Shown: one piece after another, positions 10,542 to 24,849 of the stretch
Numbering within the stretch: position 1 is the stretch's first letter
Layout: the number at the start of each line of letters is the position of its first letter
Source of the DNA: Stromatinia cepivora
Lineage: Eukaryota > Ascomycota > Leotiomycetes > Helotiales > Sclerotiniaceae
Length of the DNA: 64,000 bases
Assembly (NCBI GenBank): GCA_014898415.1
Contig: RCTD01000029.1
Location: 558,001 to 622,000 of the forward strand
Direction of reading: 5' to 3'
Made by a program: the position numbers and the translations under genes
Notes under the pieces: generated by a model
Told to the model about the DNA's origin: nothing
What the model saw: only the letters and a program-made list of their open reading frames with translations
Databases searched by the model: none

Positions 10542-13500
10542 ATCAGACGCTTCAAGCTAAAAACGCCCATCGGAATATATGCTTACCTTCCTCATTACAT
10601 ATACACCAAAAAAACAACCCCCAATGCAACACAACATAAATGATATACACCATCTACGTCGCATCCGTCTCGCCGTGTCCCCGTGCCACATTGATACAGA
10701 CGGAGAAGAAGTCTAAAGACTCAACCCCAACCTTAACCTAGCTATTTTAATCTAACTAGCTACCTTTACCCACACCACCGGATTTCTGTTATGACACTAT
10801 CACACCCAATACTTTTTTTCAAAAGAGTAGGTTGATAATGGCTAAGCCTTCTTCCCCTCATCTAGTAAACGCCATGGAATCCTCCGTAAGCCCTAGTATA
10901 CTACTTTACACCATTCTACTTTACACTGCGTAGTTTCTCCATATTAATGAGATACCTACTAGGTATATCGATTGGATGTTCAACTCAGAATGGTCATAGC
11001 TTTCTATGCATCAGTAAGGTGAGACATATTCATCTACTTTTAATTTCATGCCAACCCGTCTTGTCCGTTTGTTAAACTCCCGCTGTTGAGCCTATTGTAA
11101 AGTCGTAATATCTAATATCAGATCTCAGAAAGCAGAAACATCAAATTTGGAAAAATCCACTGCAAAAGCAAAGTTTCAATATAATTTGTACAACGGGTAG
11201 GGTTTAGTTAGTTCTAGCTAAGCTCCTCCTGTTACTTTATGGAATGTTTGAGATGATCCCTTGCATCATATTTAATCTATTATATAAATCCATCCGAGCA
11301 TTAGCCAAAATCGAAGGATGGGAATGGAAGATCGTCAAGGAATTATTGATTCAGAGTCAATGTGCATACCACTCACAATTGCAGATCTTTTCATCCTTAT
11401 GAGATGTGATGGAGTCGATGATGTAGATGTTCTAGCAAATGTCTAAGCAAGCTAAGGTTATGGGAGGGTTGTTATTCACCGACTACCAGGGCTTTTCCCC
11501 TCTTTCATCAATAAATTTTTTGAGAAAATCTTTACCTTGCTAACCAGGTATCAAAAGATGCACAAACTTGAGCCTGTCTGCCCCTGCCTGCTTGATATCA
11601 TGTAGTCATAATCTGCTGTTCAAGAATCAACACCCAGGATTAATCACCTCAACCCAACCCCGCCCCCAACGGGAAGGCTTCTGTTCGCGAAATGCAGTTT
11701 TGCCTTCCTTGTCTCGCTGAATGAAAATCGTTTCGGTAATGCTTCTAGAATAGGGAATATTTGATCAATGATCGTTCTACTCGTCGTCTTTCTCCTTGGA
11801 TATGCAGGAACTGTGAGGGATTACATGATTATCAGCTTTATATCATGACCGAGCACGCGAGATAAGATGACGAGTGACGATTGACGATTGACGATTGACG
11901 AACTATATGTTGGTTGGTAGGTTGGTTGTTTGAAATATATAACCTTACATTGTGCATGGATTTTCAATCTAATAGCCAGTAGGGAGCCAGCCATAGTCAT
12001 ACAAACTTTTGATAACTTTACCGTTTTTTGGGAAAACGATCAGATGAGCGCTTTCTTGCCTGCTTTCTTGCCTGATCGATATCCTTTGCCGGCCTGTCTG
12101 TTTGTTTCCTAGGTTCTCATGCTTATCAATGATCATTCATGATCAGTTGCACATCAATATCATATCATATCTATCATTCCCGGACGTATCTCTCCGTATT
12201 TACACATCATTACCTCATTACCTCATCACCTCACTCTTCAGTGTAATTAATCCCCAGAATATCCAAACGAAAACATTCACATGAAAATTCCATCCTCCCC
12301 TGTCCCGCTATCTCCGACCAATAAAGGAAAAGACTCACCGTATCATGAAAACAAACCATGAGCCAATGTCATTTCAGTATACCATGTGAACATATACCAT
12401 ATGAACAAGGAGTATGAGGGGTTAATATAAGCGCAAACAAGGCGTTGGCGGACAATGCAACGGAAGGAATATCAGCCCGGGAATTTGGGTGTCCAATTAT
12501 ATGCTGTTCCGTGTGAGGCCAAGTTTTTTATTTATGGGTGTATTGTGGTAATTTGAGTAGGAATGAGTATGAATGAGTACATGAGTTTAAGTTTGAATAT
12601 CAAGGATTAATATCCTCACAAACAAACAGTGAGTCAAACCATCGGTCAAGAAAGCATCAGAGGTATGGGATAGTCACAATCACAATCACAATCAAAAAAG
12701 ATATGTAGGTACGGTAGATTAAAAGTTTGATGTGTTCTTTCTTTCCTTCATCATCAATTCTCATCATAGCAAGGTAAGCTAAAGTTTCCCCTCACATCCA
12801 ACCATTACCCCCAAAATACAAATCGCAATCTTTCCCTATCCATGGGTGGTGATGCTACCAATCCTTAAACTCCCCGGGCCCCAGTAGGGTAACCCGTTCA
12901 TCATATCCCATACCAATCATCCCGATCAGATATCCATCCCAATAGATACATGCATAAGTATTGCCAAAGAAAAGTTATTAGAACATCATATGAGAATGAA
13001 ACCGATCGCCGCGGTACATTGTGTATTGGTACAAGAAAAGTTTGAAACTCAGATCAAAGGAGATGAGTATGAGTAAAGAGGGTATCGAGATATAAGCGTG
13101 CAAGCAAGTCAAAGTCGAGCCTGCTCGAATCTCCGCTGTGCAAGAAGAGAATGTGTCGTAGGTAGTGTGAATGCGTGAGTGTATAAATGTGTATGCGTAA
13201 CTCGCTGCGCCGTTTGGAGAAACTATCTGTATAGGCCCGATCCGTGACGAAACCATATACTCGGGAAGCAAGCTCTTGGAAATATGCAAGGAGCTCAAGA
13301 AGCGCCGAAGAGAGCAGCTTGTAGAGGGGTAGTATTGCGCAGTTCGACTAGCTACCATTTAGGCATTTAGCGTGCCGAAGAAACGAAGGATCAATGGTAT
13401 TCGTAAGGCGTAAGGTGAGGCGGGTATAGGATGATTGATATGCATGTACGCATGTAACATTTAATAGTGCAATCTTGCAATTGGAACTCTCAAACGCGGG

Positions 13501-16500
13501 TCTGGCGGCTCGCTCACTGTGGAGGTAATCTGATCAGAGTTTTGTTCGCATTGTGGTGAGTGAGCAAGTATAGTCCGTGTCCCTTTAACTTCAGTGGATG
13601 TCTTTCCTTGTTGAAAGACTGAAGTTTACTTGGATGGAAGGGGAGGGAGAGGACGGTTGGGTGGTGGTCCTGGGCAAGGAGGAAGGTTTGTTGGGCGATG
13701 TTGAGCAGGCATTTTGATTGAGGTAGGATGAACTGATTGTTGTGTGGATAGAAGATTGTTCAGATGAGATGATTGAAGTTGTTGATGATCGTCTCGAGGT
13801 GGGAGGAGGAGGATAGTTATATATCTGGAGTAGTGGTGATTGGATGTATAGTGATGAATGTTTATTCCCAATATAAAAGATGCTTCTATTGTAGATGTAA
13901 CTTGAAACTTGTGGTAGCGCTTGATAGAAGTTATTGTGATACTGACTAATTCTATTTTCTCCTACCTGCAAGTTGGGGTCCTGGATCTTTATGTGTTTTC
14001 GTACATACAATCAGACCAGACCAGGTTCAGCCTACCTGGGGAAATTTGTCCATACTGTATTATTTTTGCCTCGCTCAATGACTTTGGATCAGCATCGGAA
14101 GGTTTGGACCTGACCTGGTCAAAGTTACTGCCAGAGCGTTACAAGCATCCCACGCTATCGTGTTTCATTTTGGACTGCACTTGCGTAGGTGCCAGGTACA
14201 ATGGTCTCAAAATCGTCTTGGACGATTAATTGTGGAGAATCATTTTTTTTTTTCTTGATGCATACCAGGATATGAATAAAATGTTTCTAAGAAAGGGAAA
14301 GCTTGGTATGTAGAATAATTTTAGTTTGAAGCCTTGTACAAGCCATGGAATTGTTTGATGCATTGAACAGGGGAAAGCTTCAGCTTGTTGGCTTTATTTT
14401 ATGATCTATCTCGGCAAGCTGCATTTAGTTCATCAACATTTCGTCTAGGGGGGGTTTTCTTTACACATCTAAAAGTTTATGAAGGAGTAGAACCCGAGAA
14501 AAATTTAACTTTCGGTGCTTTGGTGACTATGGATGGTATGGGTAGCTCTTGTGACTTGAAGGAAAATTCCGGCGATACTAAAAGAGAGGGATTTCTAATG
14601 TTTATTCATGTACTTGACTAGTAAAGTATACTATTGTCTATGTGGTCGTATCTATTTACTACGGACTTCACTACGGACCTGAGTATATCTCCTTCTATGA
14701 AAGCACAAGTATTTGATTTTAGATGATCTATGATCAAGGTAGATGGATATCCAGGTTAACTCGCGCAGAGTAGTCATTTTATTTGATTACTTCATTAATA
14801 CTATTTTGGTAACAGAGCAGGCGGCTACAAGGGGTAATCTACAATTGCCGAAAATAGTTTGGTTCAAATGGCAGAAAAAAAAAGGGCAGAATAAATTCCT
14901 TGTCATTTCTATCTACGGAGCAATCCACAATTCTAGGAAAGTGATCAGGCTGAAGATTTTTGATTGAGGGGCGGCTTGAAATTTTTACTAAAATGGGGAT
15001 TTGATATTGAGCATTAGGCAATATGTCTAATGATTCGGGTCAATGAGGGATGAAATGACGGAAGAAAAAGATACATCATCGGAAGTTAGCTGAGGATTTG
15101 TTTGTATTTGCTATCATTTGTTATTGTTTGATTGTCAATCAACACCGAACTCATTAATAGTTCCCACGAGTTTTGCTGAATTGGGATCGACAATAGTGCT
15201 GACTGTATTTCATGAAGTTTATAGGCAACACCCAATAAAATCCAACTCCAGGTTCTCAGCCTACTAAAACCAAGCAATAACCCAGCCTTGTAAGTTCGTG
15301 TACCTTTTTCCGCGCTGACACCGATTAGTACGCATCAGCTTGTATCTTCCAAGTTTCAAGTCTTTCAAGGCTGCTACGGATTATCAGTCAAGGAATTTAT
15401 CATATGATCACTTATCACTCAATATCAGCCGCAATAACCAATGACCAATTTCATACCTAGTTACTTGTAGGTCAAGCCATGCTATGATGATATCAAATGT
15501 GGGGTGTTGATGGTTCGTTCCTGGTGAAATCGCATGCCGAACGCGAATTGTACTATAGCCCTTGTTTCCCCTCGCACTTCTTCCCGTGTCTCCCACTCGA
15601 TCTCACTATAATTCTTGATTGTAAGCGTCATTCGTACTTTGATCAATCACGAGCCATTGTAGGTACCAACATCAAGGTACGGAATTGAAACGGGAAACTT
15701 CAACGGTTCAAGGCCGTAGTTCGCTGTCCGCGTACCATACACGACGCAATGAGCTTAATTTTGCGTTTTGGCCCCTTTTCTCGAACTGCTGTCTTCGATG
15801 ATCGATCATGAATATGGGTACACGATATCTAAATTCAGATAGCAATGCATGCATACCCGCAAAGATCTATTAAACAGATGCTTAAATCCTAGGAAATGAT
15901 TGGTTAATATGCCATACATTTCATGATTTCAATTAAAGCTATGTGCATGCATCAATCCAACCTCATTCCAACAACAGTACCGCGCAGTAAATTCTAAATA
16001 TGCATCATGGCTATTTACTTCAAAATATCATGCATGCACAAGTAGATCTGGCTAAATAAAACTGCGCATACATTTCGTATTCCAACATTTATCCATGCTT
16101 AAAACGTGGAATTGATAGATTTCCTTTTGCCTTTCCCGTCCACAATCTTACGTCTCGCATCAGCGTTCTCGGGAGGCTTGTGGTACCTGAGTATTAATGG
16201 AAAGAAGTGTGTTGGTTGAAAGATAGGTTAGAAGTTAATTGTTTCTCAAGCCCATGTTTCCGAATACTCCCGCACAACTGAGATGCGTGACCGAGTTCAT
16301 CTCATGGTGGTTGGGGAAACTATCGTGCAAAAGTGGCTGAGCAATAACCAAGCACTCCGACATTTCGGGATAGTGCTTGATTTCAATAGTCATGATCAGG
16401 GAATGGTCTGAGCTGGGCTGGCTACGTATTCAAAAATTCGAGTCCATGTCAAAAAAGATTCTCTTATCGCAAAGCAAACCAACCATAAAAAGAAAATACG

Positions 16501-16981
16501 AATCCAAGATATCTAATTTCTCGTAATCAACTCTTGTGAAAATTTCAAGATTTCCCATCTCCGTAGGGCCCATAAACTTAAAATGCAAAGTCTAGGATCC
16601 TAAGTCACCTGGACAAGTAGAGAGTGGATTGCCAAAAGATCTTTTCTCGCTAGAAAGCAGAAAACCCCTGATACAAGGCTGAGGCGAGTCACATAAATCA
16701 ATGTAACCCCAGCCCCTGCGTTTGTTGCGCAAATTGAAAAAGAATATCCCTTGCCCCCATAGTTCAAACTACCTGCGACTACCGAGGCGGCAGAAACGGA
16801 TGTTTTGTGCTCCGTTTCTGCTCTCCTCTCCCAGCATCAAGGTCGAAAGTGGAGATGAAGTTTTGAGGTTATTGAAACCATATATCTGCTAATCGTTTTC
16901 GATTTTGTTGCCAGAGGGCTTATCTAAAAGAGGACTTGTCCGTTTCTTAATGTGGATATTCCCGTCCTCAAACAGGATAGT

Positions 16982-17017
16982 CTTGCAGAGCTTGCAGAGC
17001 TTGCAGAGCTTGCGGAG
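16982..17017. repeat. Four copies of 9-bp CTTGCAGAG
   Basis: A perfect tandem of three 9-bp units and a fourth with one change (CTTGCGGAG). The unit length keeps reading frame (Leu-Ala-Glu repeats on the + strand), but no surrounding gene is supported. Confidence 0.9.
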
Positions 17018-20000
17018 AATAAAATGAGGATCGCTTTTTTTCTTTCATGCTCAATGCTCAATGTCCACCAGCGTTTGTCGCGCAAATTGAAGATTTTCTC
17101 ATGGCACCTGTTACTATCTGAGCTCTCGGACATTAATTTCGCGATTTTGACGGCTTTTTCGAAAAGAGGAGATCATTATTTTCATCTCAACAATTTTCTC
17201 GATAACCGAAAAAGAGCCCTGGAATAGTCTTACAACAAGGGTTCATTTCTTTTGACTGTTCACATCATTTTTATAGGGTAACGAATGTCTTCAAATGGGT
17301 TTATCTTTACCCGTTTTGGTGCAATTATCAAATCATTCAGCAATGATACCTCGATGATACCTCAATGATCAGACCTGTGCCTGTCAATACGAAGAATTTT
17401 CTTTTCAACTTCGAAAATCTACCGTACGGTGCGGAGAACAGAGTTTCAAAATCAGTACATCGTGATGCAGCAAGCTTTTCCTTTTCCTATCCACTGGCGC
17501 CCAATGAAGAAGAGGATGAATTCCTTCACCGCTATGTTTAATGATCGTGATATCAATGTCTAACATTTCCCCAAGGAAACGTCACTGGCCTGTTCTGTTT
17601 CAGCGCTAGATTTGGCCCTAGGAGAATATATTCAATAGACCAACTTATGATTATAATTCATGCCAAGCTTCAATATCTCCAAATATAGTTCATGAATGGT
17701 TCGTCCACTATTGAATAAACTCCGTGATGTCGACGTGAGTTAGAGAAGAGATCAAAAATCGTTAAGCTTGCATACATTTTTCTTTGCTCCCGGGCTTCTA
17801 CGTTCACTTGCTACCTACTTCGGCCGCTACGCTTTCGCATATTGACATCTTTGACATCCCGCTGGAAAATTCAAGATCAACAGGAGAATGTGTGATGTCG
17901 ATCTCGTTACCACCAGTCTGAACTTCCAATCTTTCAGCTTGGACCGGAATATGCCAGTCCCAAGATCTTGGAACCAATAGCTTAACGTTTTGATAACGCA
18001 CTGTCCTTCATGTGCCTATCCACGGCGCTTCTGCATGATACCTGTCCTCATCATATAACTTTAAGTTTGTTGAGGCTTGGATATGGGGATTCAGTATGAA
18101 CCGAAGATAAATCGGTAGAAACGTCTCGTCGTGGCCGAACTGTAAAAACAAATCTCAAGCTTCGGCGCCAACAAATCTGCCATCTGAACTTCTACCCGAA
18201 GTTCGCTCTATTGAACCCCTGAACCCCTTTTGCACAATTTTCACAATTGAACAAGCACAAGCATACTCCATACAAGATTTCGAGCTTCAAGATCTAAGAT
18301 CCAAGAATCTGAACAAAACAATTCCATTTCGGTCACTCCGTACGGATTATCCCCACATACCAATCAAACCTACATGTCATGACCATAAAACAACGAATCA
18401 CGAAACAATCTCGCAAGATTCATCCAATCACAATGAGTATAAAATTAATTAGCGGATCAACCCATTGAAAAATTCTAGAAAAATTGTAGATTTGTGAAAA
18501 TCAGGGTCATGATCCACATTCTCATCATGTATGTCTTGTACCTGCGTATGGCCCTGGCACGCATACATGGAAATCATAATCAGGGCAATTGCAGTCACGT
18601 CACTCTTCCCTGATACCTTACCTCCGCATGCAAGTGTCCATACAGTTTCTCAATCTCATACAAATCATCCCGTCAGCACATCATTAGCGAACATAACTTG
18701 AAAAACAATTTAAGATTATGCGACTCATCAATGCCAAAACGTGACGGCGACCTTTTCGTCGTGAGTATCAAATCTGAAACCCCATTTCGGAAATTTCCAA
18801 AGTTCCATAAGTTGAGTTGAAAACGTATGGAAAATGTATGAGCTGTGAAATGAAGGGTGACAAGCGAATCTCTAAACTGTCATGCATAAGCACTCCATCC
18901 ACAAATTTGGCAACCAAAAAAAAACAAAACAAATAACGAACTCGTTTCATGTTTTCGTACGAGGTCAATTAACTTCAGATCTCGTCTATTTCCTTCGTTA
19001 TCATTGGTGTAGATATCATTTACCAATAACGGTCGGTGTGAGGTAACAGTAGCGAAATAAAGGAGTTCGTTCGCATGTACATACCGTATCAAAAAAACAT
19101 GCGGTCACGGGTGGCAAACGAATTCCCTTTTTCTGAGGGGCAGATGAGAAGATCCATATGGTCCACTCTTGAAGAGAAGCATGGATGATAAGACTAACGA
19201 TCGAATGTGGTGACGAGAAGCGAAATTTCAAAAAATTTCATTGTGGAGCTGGAGAATGTTGTTACCATGCATGTAATTTTATATCATTTCCACCTACTTG
19301 ACCGCCTTACAAGTCCCGTTGCAAGTACGAAAGTACTCAAATGATAGAAATGATCTCCACATGGGGTTTTATCATAAATTATTCCGTACATTTTGCCTTT
19401 TACTCCGTGCAGCAAACGGTACTTCTGAAAGTTCTTAGATACGAACGCAGGTCCCTGATTGATGTTTTGCATACTTTTTACTTTTTCAAACCTCCTTGAC
19501 GCCTTCGGAACATGTGGTGTACTGTGGAGTTCTCAACAAAAATCCTTCGAAATTTCTTCTGGAAGGTTTTCACCTCTGGCGGGAGTATGTGCAGGGAATA
19601 TCGTAACCAAGGAATATTACATGTATGGATTCTATGGAAAGCTTACATCGAAATCAAACTCGTCTCCGCTGAATTTTGTTTATAGTAATGCGAGGGTTCA
19701 GGGCTGAGGATTAACTTGCGGCTTTTGATCGACCCCGAATATTGTCGCCGACAATATGTCGGTATTTAAATATGGGAAACTCGGAAGGGCTGGTCTAGGA
19801 TCTAGGGTTTTGAGGAAGTCCGAGATATGCAAGTTCTTTCCTATATTCCCTTTTCCTTTTCGGGGTTTGAAGTTTGAAAGATGGCGTTGAAACTCCTAAT
19901 TTGCCACTGAAGATCGGGGATTGGGCTTACGAATCAGTGATGTGTGCTGAGACGCATGCCTGTAGTATAGGCAACACGGGTGAGATAGTGGTAGCAGTAG

Positions 20001-23000
20001 GCCTCAGATATGGCCCGCTGAACTTTGAACCCATCTAAAGGAACAAAATATCGATCCTTCCAAACAACGAGTCACACAACAGCTCAGAAAGTTCTAAAAA
20101 AATAAACCCACCTCCTAGTTCCCTCTGCCAAGCTCACCCACCGCTCCTCCTCCCGATAAACTCCTACACCGCACCATCACTTGCCAGACACCTCAGACTT
20201 TGGGAAATTACATACTCCGTAGATTCAGGTACGTTCCAGAGAAATGGTACGATTGATCCGCGACTAGAAGATTGAAGGAACAATCTGTCAACTTCTGCCA
20301 CGTGGAAAACTAGGATATTGCTTGTCCTATCTCCTTTCTCAAGACTCAACGACACGCTTAGTTTTTTTTAAATTCCAAACCAATTTTCTAGAAACTTGCT
20401 GAGAATTCTTCGGAAGGGATATCCTTGAGTTGGAAAAGCGATGCGAAGGCGGTGAGTTCGTGATTTAGTTTGACTTCTATGAGACAGGGAAAGGAGGTTT
20501 CGATACTGAGTATATCCAAGCCCTACTCAAACAAAAACGTACGAGTTCGTTTAAATCGCAAGTGCGTACGGGGGTATTTTTGCGTTGGGGATATTCTGTT
20601 CTATTTTCAGTAGTTCTGAAGAATCCAATCAAAACCAATTCTTCCCTATCTCTTTCTTGGATTCGCGGACATCAAAACTAGCATACCCGTATCCAAGTTT
20701 TGCGAACGGATATCACGGACGACGGGATACTCACATGTCATTCTATATGATGTAAAGATTTCAAAGAATCGACGATTTATCATCAAACAAATCAAGATCT
20801 TTTGAAGAAAACTTTGCTTCGGAGAATATGCATACGAATGGAAGGAAGAAAAATACGTAACTTCACACGAAGAGTCATTCATTACGATTCAGGCTCGGGT
20901 ATGGATAGGAGGTTGTACTCCATCGTATTTAAAATGAATGTATAGGTTTCAAGGTTTATCTACACTTTCTAGGTTTTTTCTTTCATACCTATCTATGGAT
21001 TTCTAACCACACCTTTCGGACATTCAATTCCACCGAAGAAAACTTTGAATTTCGGGGCTTTTTTTAAAAAAAAAAATTGGCGTCAATGGATTTCTTTTCA
21101 TTCTAATTTTACGATTATTGAATTACAGCCACGTACATGTATACAAGTTAGGGTTCGGCCTTTTGTATTCTAGCTCGCATTATATAATGCTAAAATGACA
21201 GGGATAAATTGAAGCTATATTGAATCAATTGATCTCATCATCGCTTATAGAAATCCTCATTTTTAATGATTTTGTCTTGAATAATTAATAATCATTTTTT
21301 CGATTAATCATCAAATTCTACATTAGTAGAGGACATAAGATTGGAGCTGTCTGATTGGTCAATGCGGATCACGTGCGTAATGTAATGTATAATCTAATTA
21401 AAAGTGTATTCTAGCTCTGCTTTACATAAAGGCCCATCCCTAATACAAGTAAGTACACTTTACCAGGATACCGAGACCTAACATCACCGGAGCATATCAA
21501 AAATCAATCACGAATCCCTCGAACCCGCTGTCAGAAACCTAAAAATTGTCATTCCTTCCTTCTAAGCGCCAGGAAGAAACGCCCCCTGAAATTCACCTCG
21601 TCTTACATTTTAAACGCCCAGTAAGATAAAATAAGCGCCCGTCGTGACACTGTCTTATATTTATATTTATATTCTTATGCAATGTATGGGAAGGATCCTT
21701 CGCCAGTAAAACGGAACGCATCTTGAGTTGTGGTATGGAAATAGACTTAGGTGGTGGTAATACCCGCATCGGATACGAATGAAAATATGCGAGGCTGAAG
21801 CTTATGAATACGATCTTACGAGTACAATGTATATCCAAGCCAGTTAAGATTAGCCAGGCAGTCAGTCAAAGAGAGGATATCCCTTGTTTCTTTTCTTCTA
21901 CCTTTTAGTTCCTGGAAGAATCTCCTCTCCTCTCCTCTTCTTTTGTCCCGCGAAATATTTCAATTCCATCTTATTTATCTCGTTAAATGCTATCTCTAAA
22001 TCATCCAGCTCCATATCCCCATCCCCATCCAAGCCCAAGGATTAAAGTTCCTCATATGCATCACAGTCTGATATATACATATATACATAAAAACAGCGTA
22101 TAAATGCGCAAAATATCAAAAACCATCCAAGATTACAATTCACCCAAATCACAAATCAGAAGTACCCTCCCTCTCCATTCCATCTGCACGAATCCCAATA
22201 ACCCGACCATGAACCAAGAAATGGAATCAGAATTTCTCTTTTTTTTTCTTTAAAAATCTCATTGTAGGGTTCACTTAATCCGGTGTATTTGTTGGAATGC
22301 TGTAGGTGTATTGGGTATTCACTAGCTGATGGCGTTTATTAAGCCCATAGACTGATTTGAGATGATGCCAAGTTGGTGTTGAAAGTAGGTAAGATATAAT
22401 ATAAAGGATGGAAAGGAAGGGGACAGAATATGAGAGAGTTGAATATAGTGCAATAAAAATATCATTATTGTACACTTGAAGTAATAGTAGCATACAATTT
22501 GCACATCCAAACATTCGTCATCACGTCACTATATCTATCTATACAGTGTTCATCAACTCCATAATCCCAAATACCGTGCACTTCGCTGTCTTCCTATCAG
22601 CTAATACCTTGTTCTTCACCTACCTACCGTCAGTTTTTAATGTTCATCTCCTATTCCATTCCATTCCATTTCCATCACTATCATATCTCCAACCCCTAAT
22701 ATCCCACCACAGTAACAAAAAACCAATTAATTCACCATCCCCTCCAACACCATCGACTCCTCAAAGCTCACCACTCAAAGCCCCGGGCCACGCCGACTCA
22801 CCCCGACCCCTCATTGGAAAAACTCACATATCCTTCTCAAGCGATCTGGCCAATAGATGTATCGTCCGTTTCTACGAACCTTGAATTATGGAGATTTGAC
22901 TTTTGAGGAATGGTACTGATGGACTTAGATCTAAGGCTAAAGCACTTCGAGGATGGAGTACATTGGGCGTATGTTAGTTGCACACCGGGGATGCCGATGA

Positions 23001-24849
23001 GCAAGGCTGAGATATCGATGAAGCTACTGAGCTACTGTAGGCGGTCAACTGTCTTAGTGATAGCGGCGAGAATATAGTTGGATAAGGCAACTAGTGACAA
23101 TATAGCTGTTTTGAAGGCCCAGTAATTTTATCCTTAAAATGTGTTGCCTAATAAAGTAAGATGGGATAACATAAATGGTAATCAATACTTTTACTCCTCT
23201 AGAACAAATGAAAATAAGAAGCACAGCCTAGCAATCAGCAATACCGACGACGATGACGATGTCAAAGCTGCAAAAGCCAAGAAATGAATATCCAACGACA
23301 CGAACACATTAGCTCTAACACGCACGGCCCTATAAACGATGGAAAACAAACGAATTCATTGGGATTCAGGTTGAAGCTAAAGAAAGATGACGATAGATAC
23401 AAATAACTTCTCGATATCATCAATCACATCGCCGATGATATGCAGCTAGTATACCCGTAAAATGTTTCCAGATCCAACTATCCGACTATCCATACCAAAA
23501 TGCGAATCTCCAACTGCACCCGCTGTCTGTGACACAGTTAAGAGTCCAAGCAACGTATTTGGAGCAGCTGTATCCAAGAATAACTCGAGCTATGGATACA
23601 GCTTTAAGAAAAATTTGAACCATCGAGATGGATAAAGTCCGAGCATTGACACAGGGAAACTCCCAGGCAACTTAGAAAAAGCTAGGCGATGGGGTAATTT
23701 TCATTGGATATAGAAAAAGTTACCGCAGCCCAGGCACCTGCGATGACACTGTCGATCGATGCAAAAGGTTCGGTCCAAGAACATTGGGGAAGAACTAGTC
23801 CATTCATACTTTTTCAAAAATCCTTGGTGCGTTTCACCATCAATTTGGCGTGGCCTAAAAATTCACCTCAAGGCTCAATTAGACTTCGGTGACGAAGGCA
23901 ACGGCCGTCGCGGACTGAAAGCAAACGTCATTTCAGGCGACCATTAAGAAGTAGCACGGCCAATGATTGTTAGTAAATTCCCTTTAATAATATTTTCAAT
24001 TCAGACGCCATGATCTTTTCCAAAAGTATAACAAAAATGTTCGGAGAGATAGGACTTTTGCTTTCTCCTTGTAGAAAATGGGGATACATAAACTGGGTAT
24101 GAAGCAGACGGTTCTTTTCGCACAGATGGCGTTACTGGGCGCACCAATAAGAAGTTCAATCTGAACCCGACTATACTTTCGTACTTATCGAAAATAACGG
24201 TTCGTAAATTCATATCATTTATTTTGTCGATGCACATTCCAATGACGTATTGTCTAAGAGAAAGACGGAAAGAGCGGACGGGAGGAAGTGGACAACAAGG
24301 CTTGGACCACATAGAGTAAATCCAGGAACATAGTGAGTACGATCTCACAGGCCATGAAACTCAATATGAAAGAAAGTTTGAAGTAGTTACTGACTTAGCA
24401 TGAGCTTTACAGACGACGTGATGAATATTATGCGCCGCGACCATACCATATGCCGACGAAGTGATAAAATAGAGTTTATATTCAAAGCAGAGACCTCGAG
24501 TTCCAGGGTTTGAGGACAAATTCTCTTGCCATTGCTCGTTAACTCTTTCCCCATTCACGCCTGAAGTCCGAAGTGGACAGATGGACATTTTGAGTTTCTG
24601 TGCTCTTGGAATCAGTAGGCTAGTTATCTCAGAAAAAGAAAAGTTTAATGAGACGTCCATTCTCAACAAAAGCTTCTTGTTGTTGTGTAGGTTTCGCTAA
24701 AGCAGTATGGGGATTTGACATGTCCCCCAAAACCAACAGCTCCGTAGTTACGCCTGGTGTGGTCTGCAAACCCAATTCTTGGGGATAGATGCCCGAAGCT
24801 ATTAACAATGTATATCCATGTGATCAAATATACTTTTGGGCTCTTGACG

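Larger units (their letters stand above)
9863..24849. other. About 15 kb without a convincing gene
   Basis: No reading frame here exceeds about 140 codons, and none shows a recognisable domain, signal peptide or good exon chain on either strand. The base composition is moderate, not the extreme AT of repeat-induced mutation, and I see no transposon proteins, long terminal repeats or tRNA genes. Local features are short: GGGACT repeats near 9978-10001, TA-rich runs at 10217-10275, a 12-bp array at 10485-10541, TTGACGA repeats near 11880-11900, a 9-bp array at 16982-17017 and TATATT repeats near 21655. Frames at 12978-13358 (-), 13921-14229 (+), 22546-22884 (+) and 24361-24669 (-) are the longest, but I cannot support them as genes. 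Confidence 0.6.

Noticed and set aside
16430..16445. Sequence resembling a tRNA B box (ATTCGAGTCC)
   Set aside because: No A box at the right distance and no cloverleaf pairing could be found.
18328..18342. Fifteen-base match TTCGGTCACTCCGTA shared with 46086-46100
   Set aside because: One or a few such 15-base coincidences are expected in 64 kb counting both strands, and the flanks do not match. No repeat family is implied.
22546..22884. 112-codon + strand frame
   Set aside because: Ser/Pro-rich by low-complexity bias, no domain, no splice partner; not enough to call a gene.
24001..24669. Two overlapping minus-strand frames downstream of the 24850 gene
   Set aside because: They have ordinary composition but no recognised motif, and the possible donor between them leads to no sensible join.
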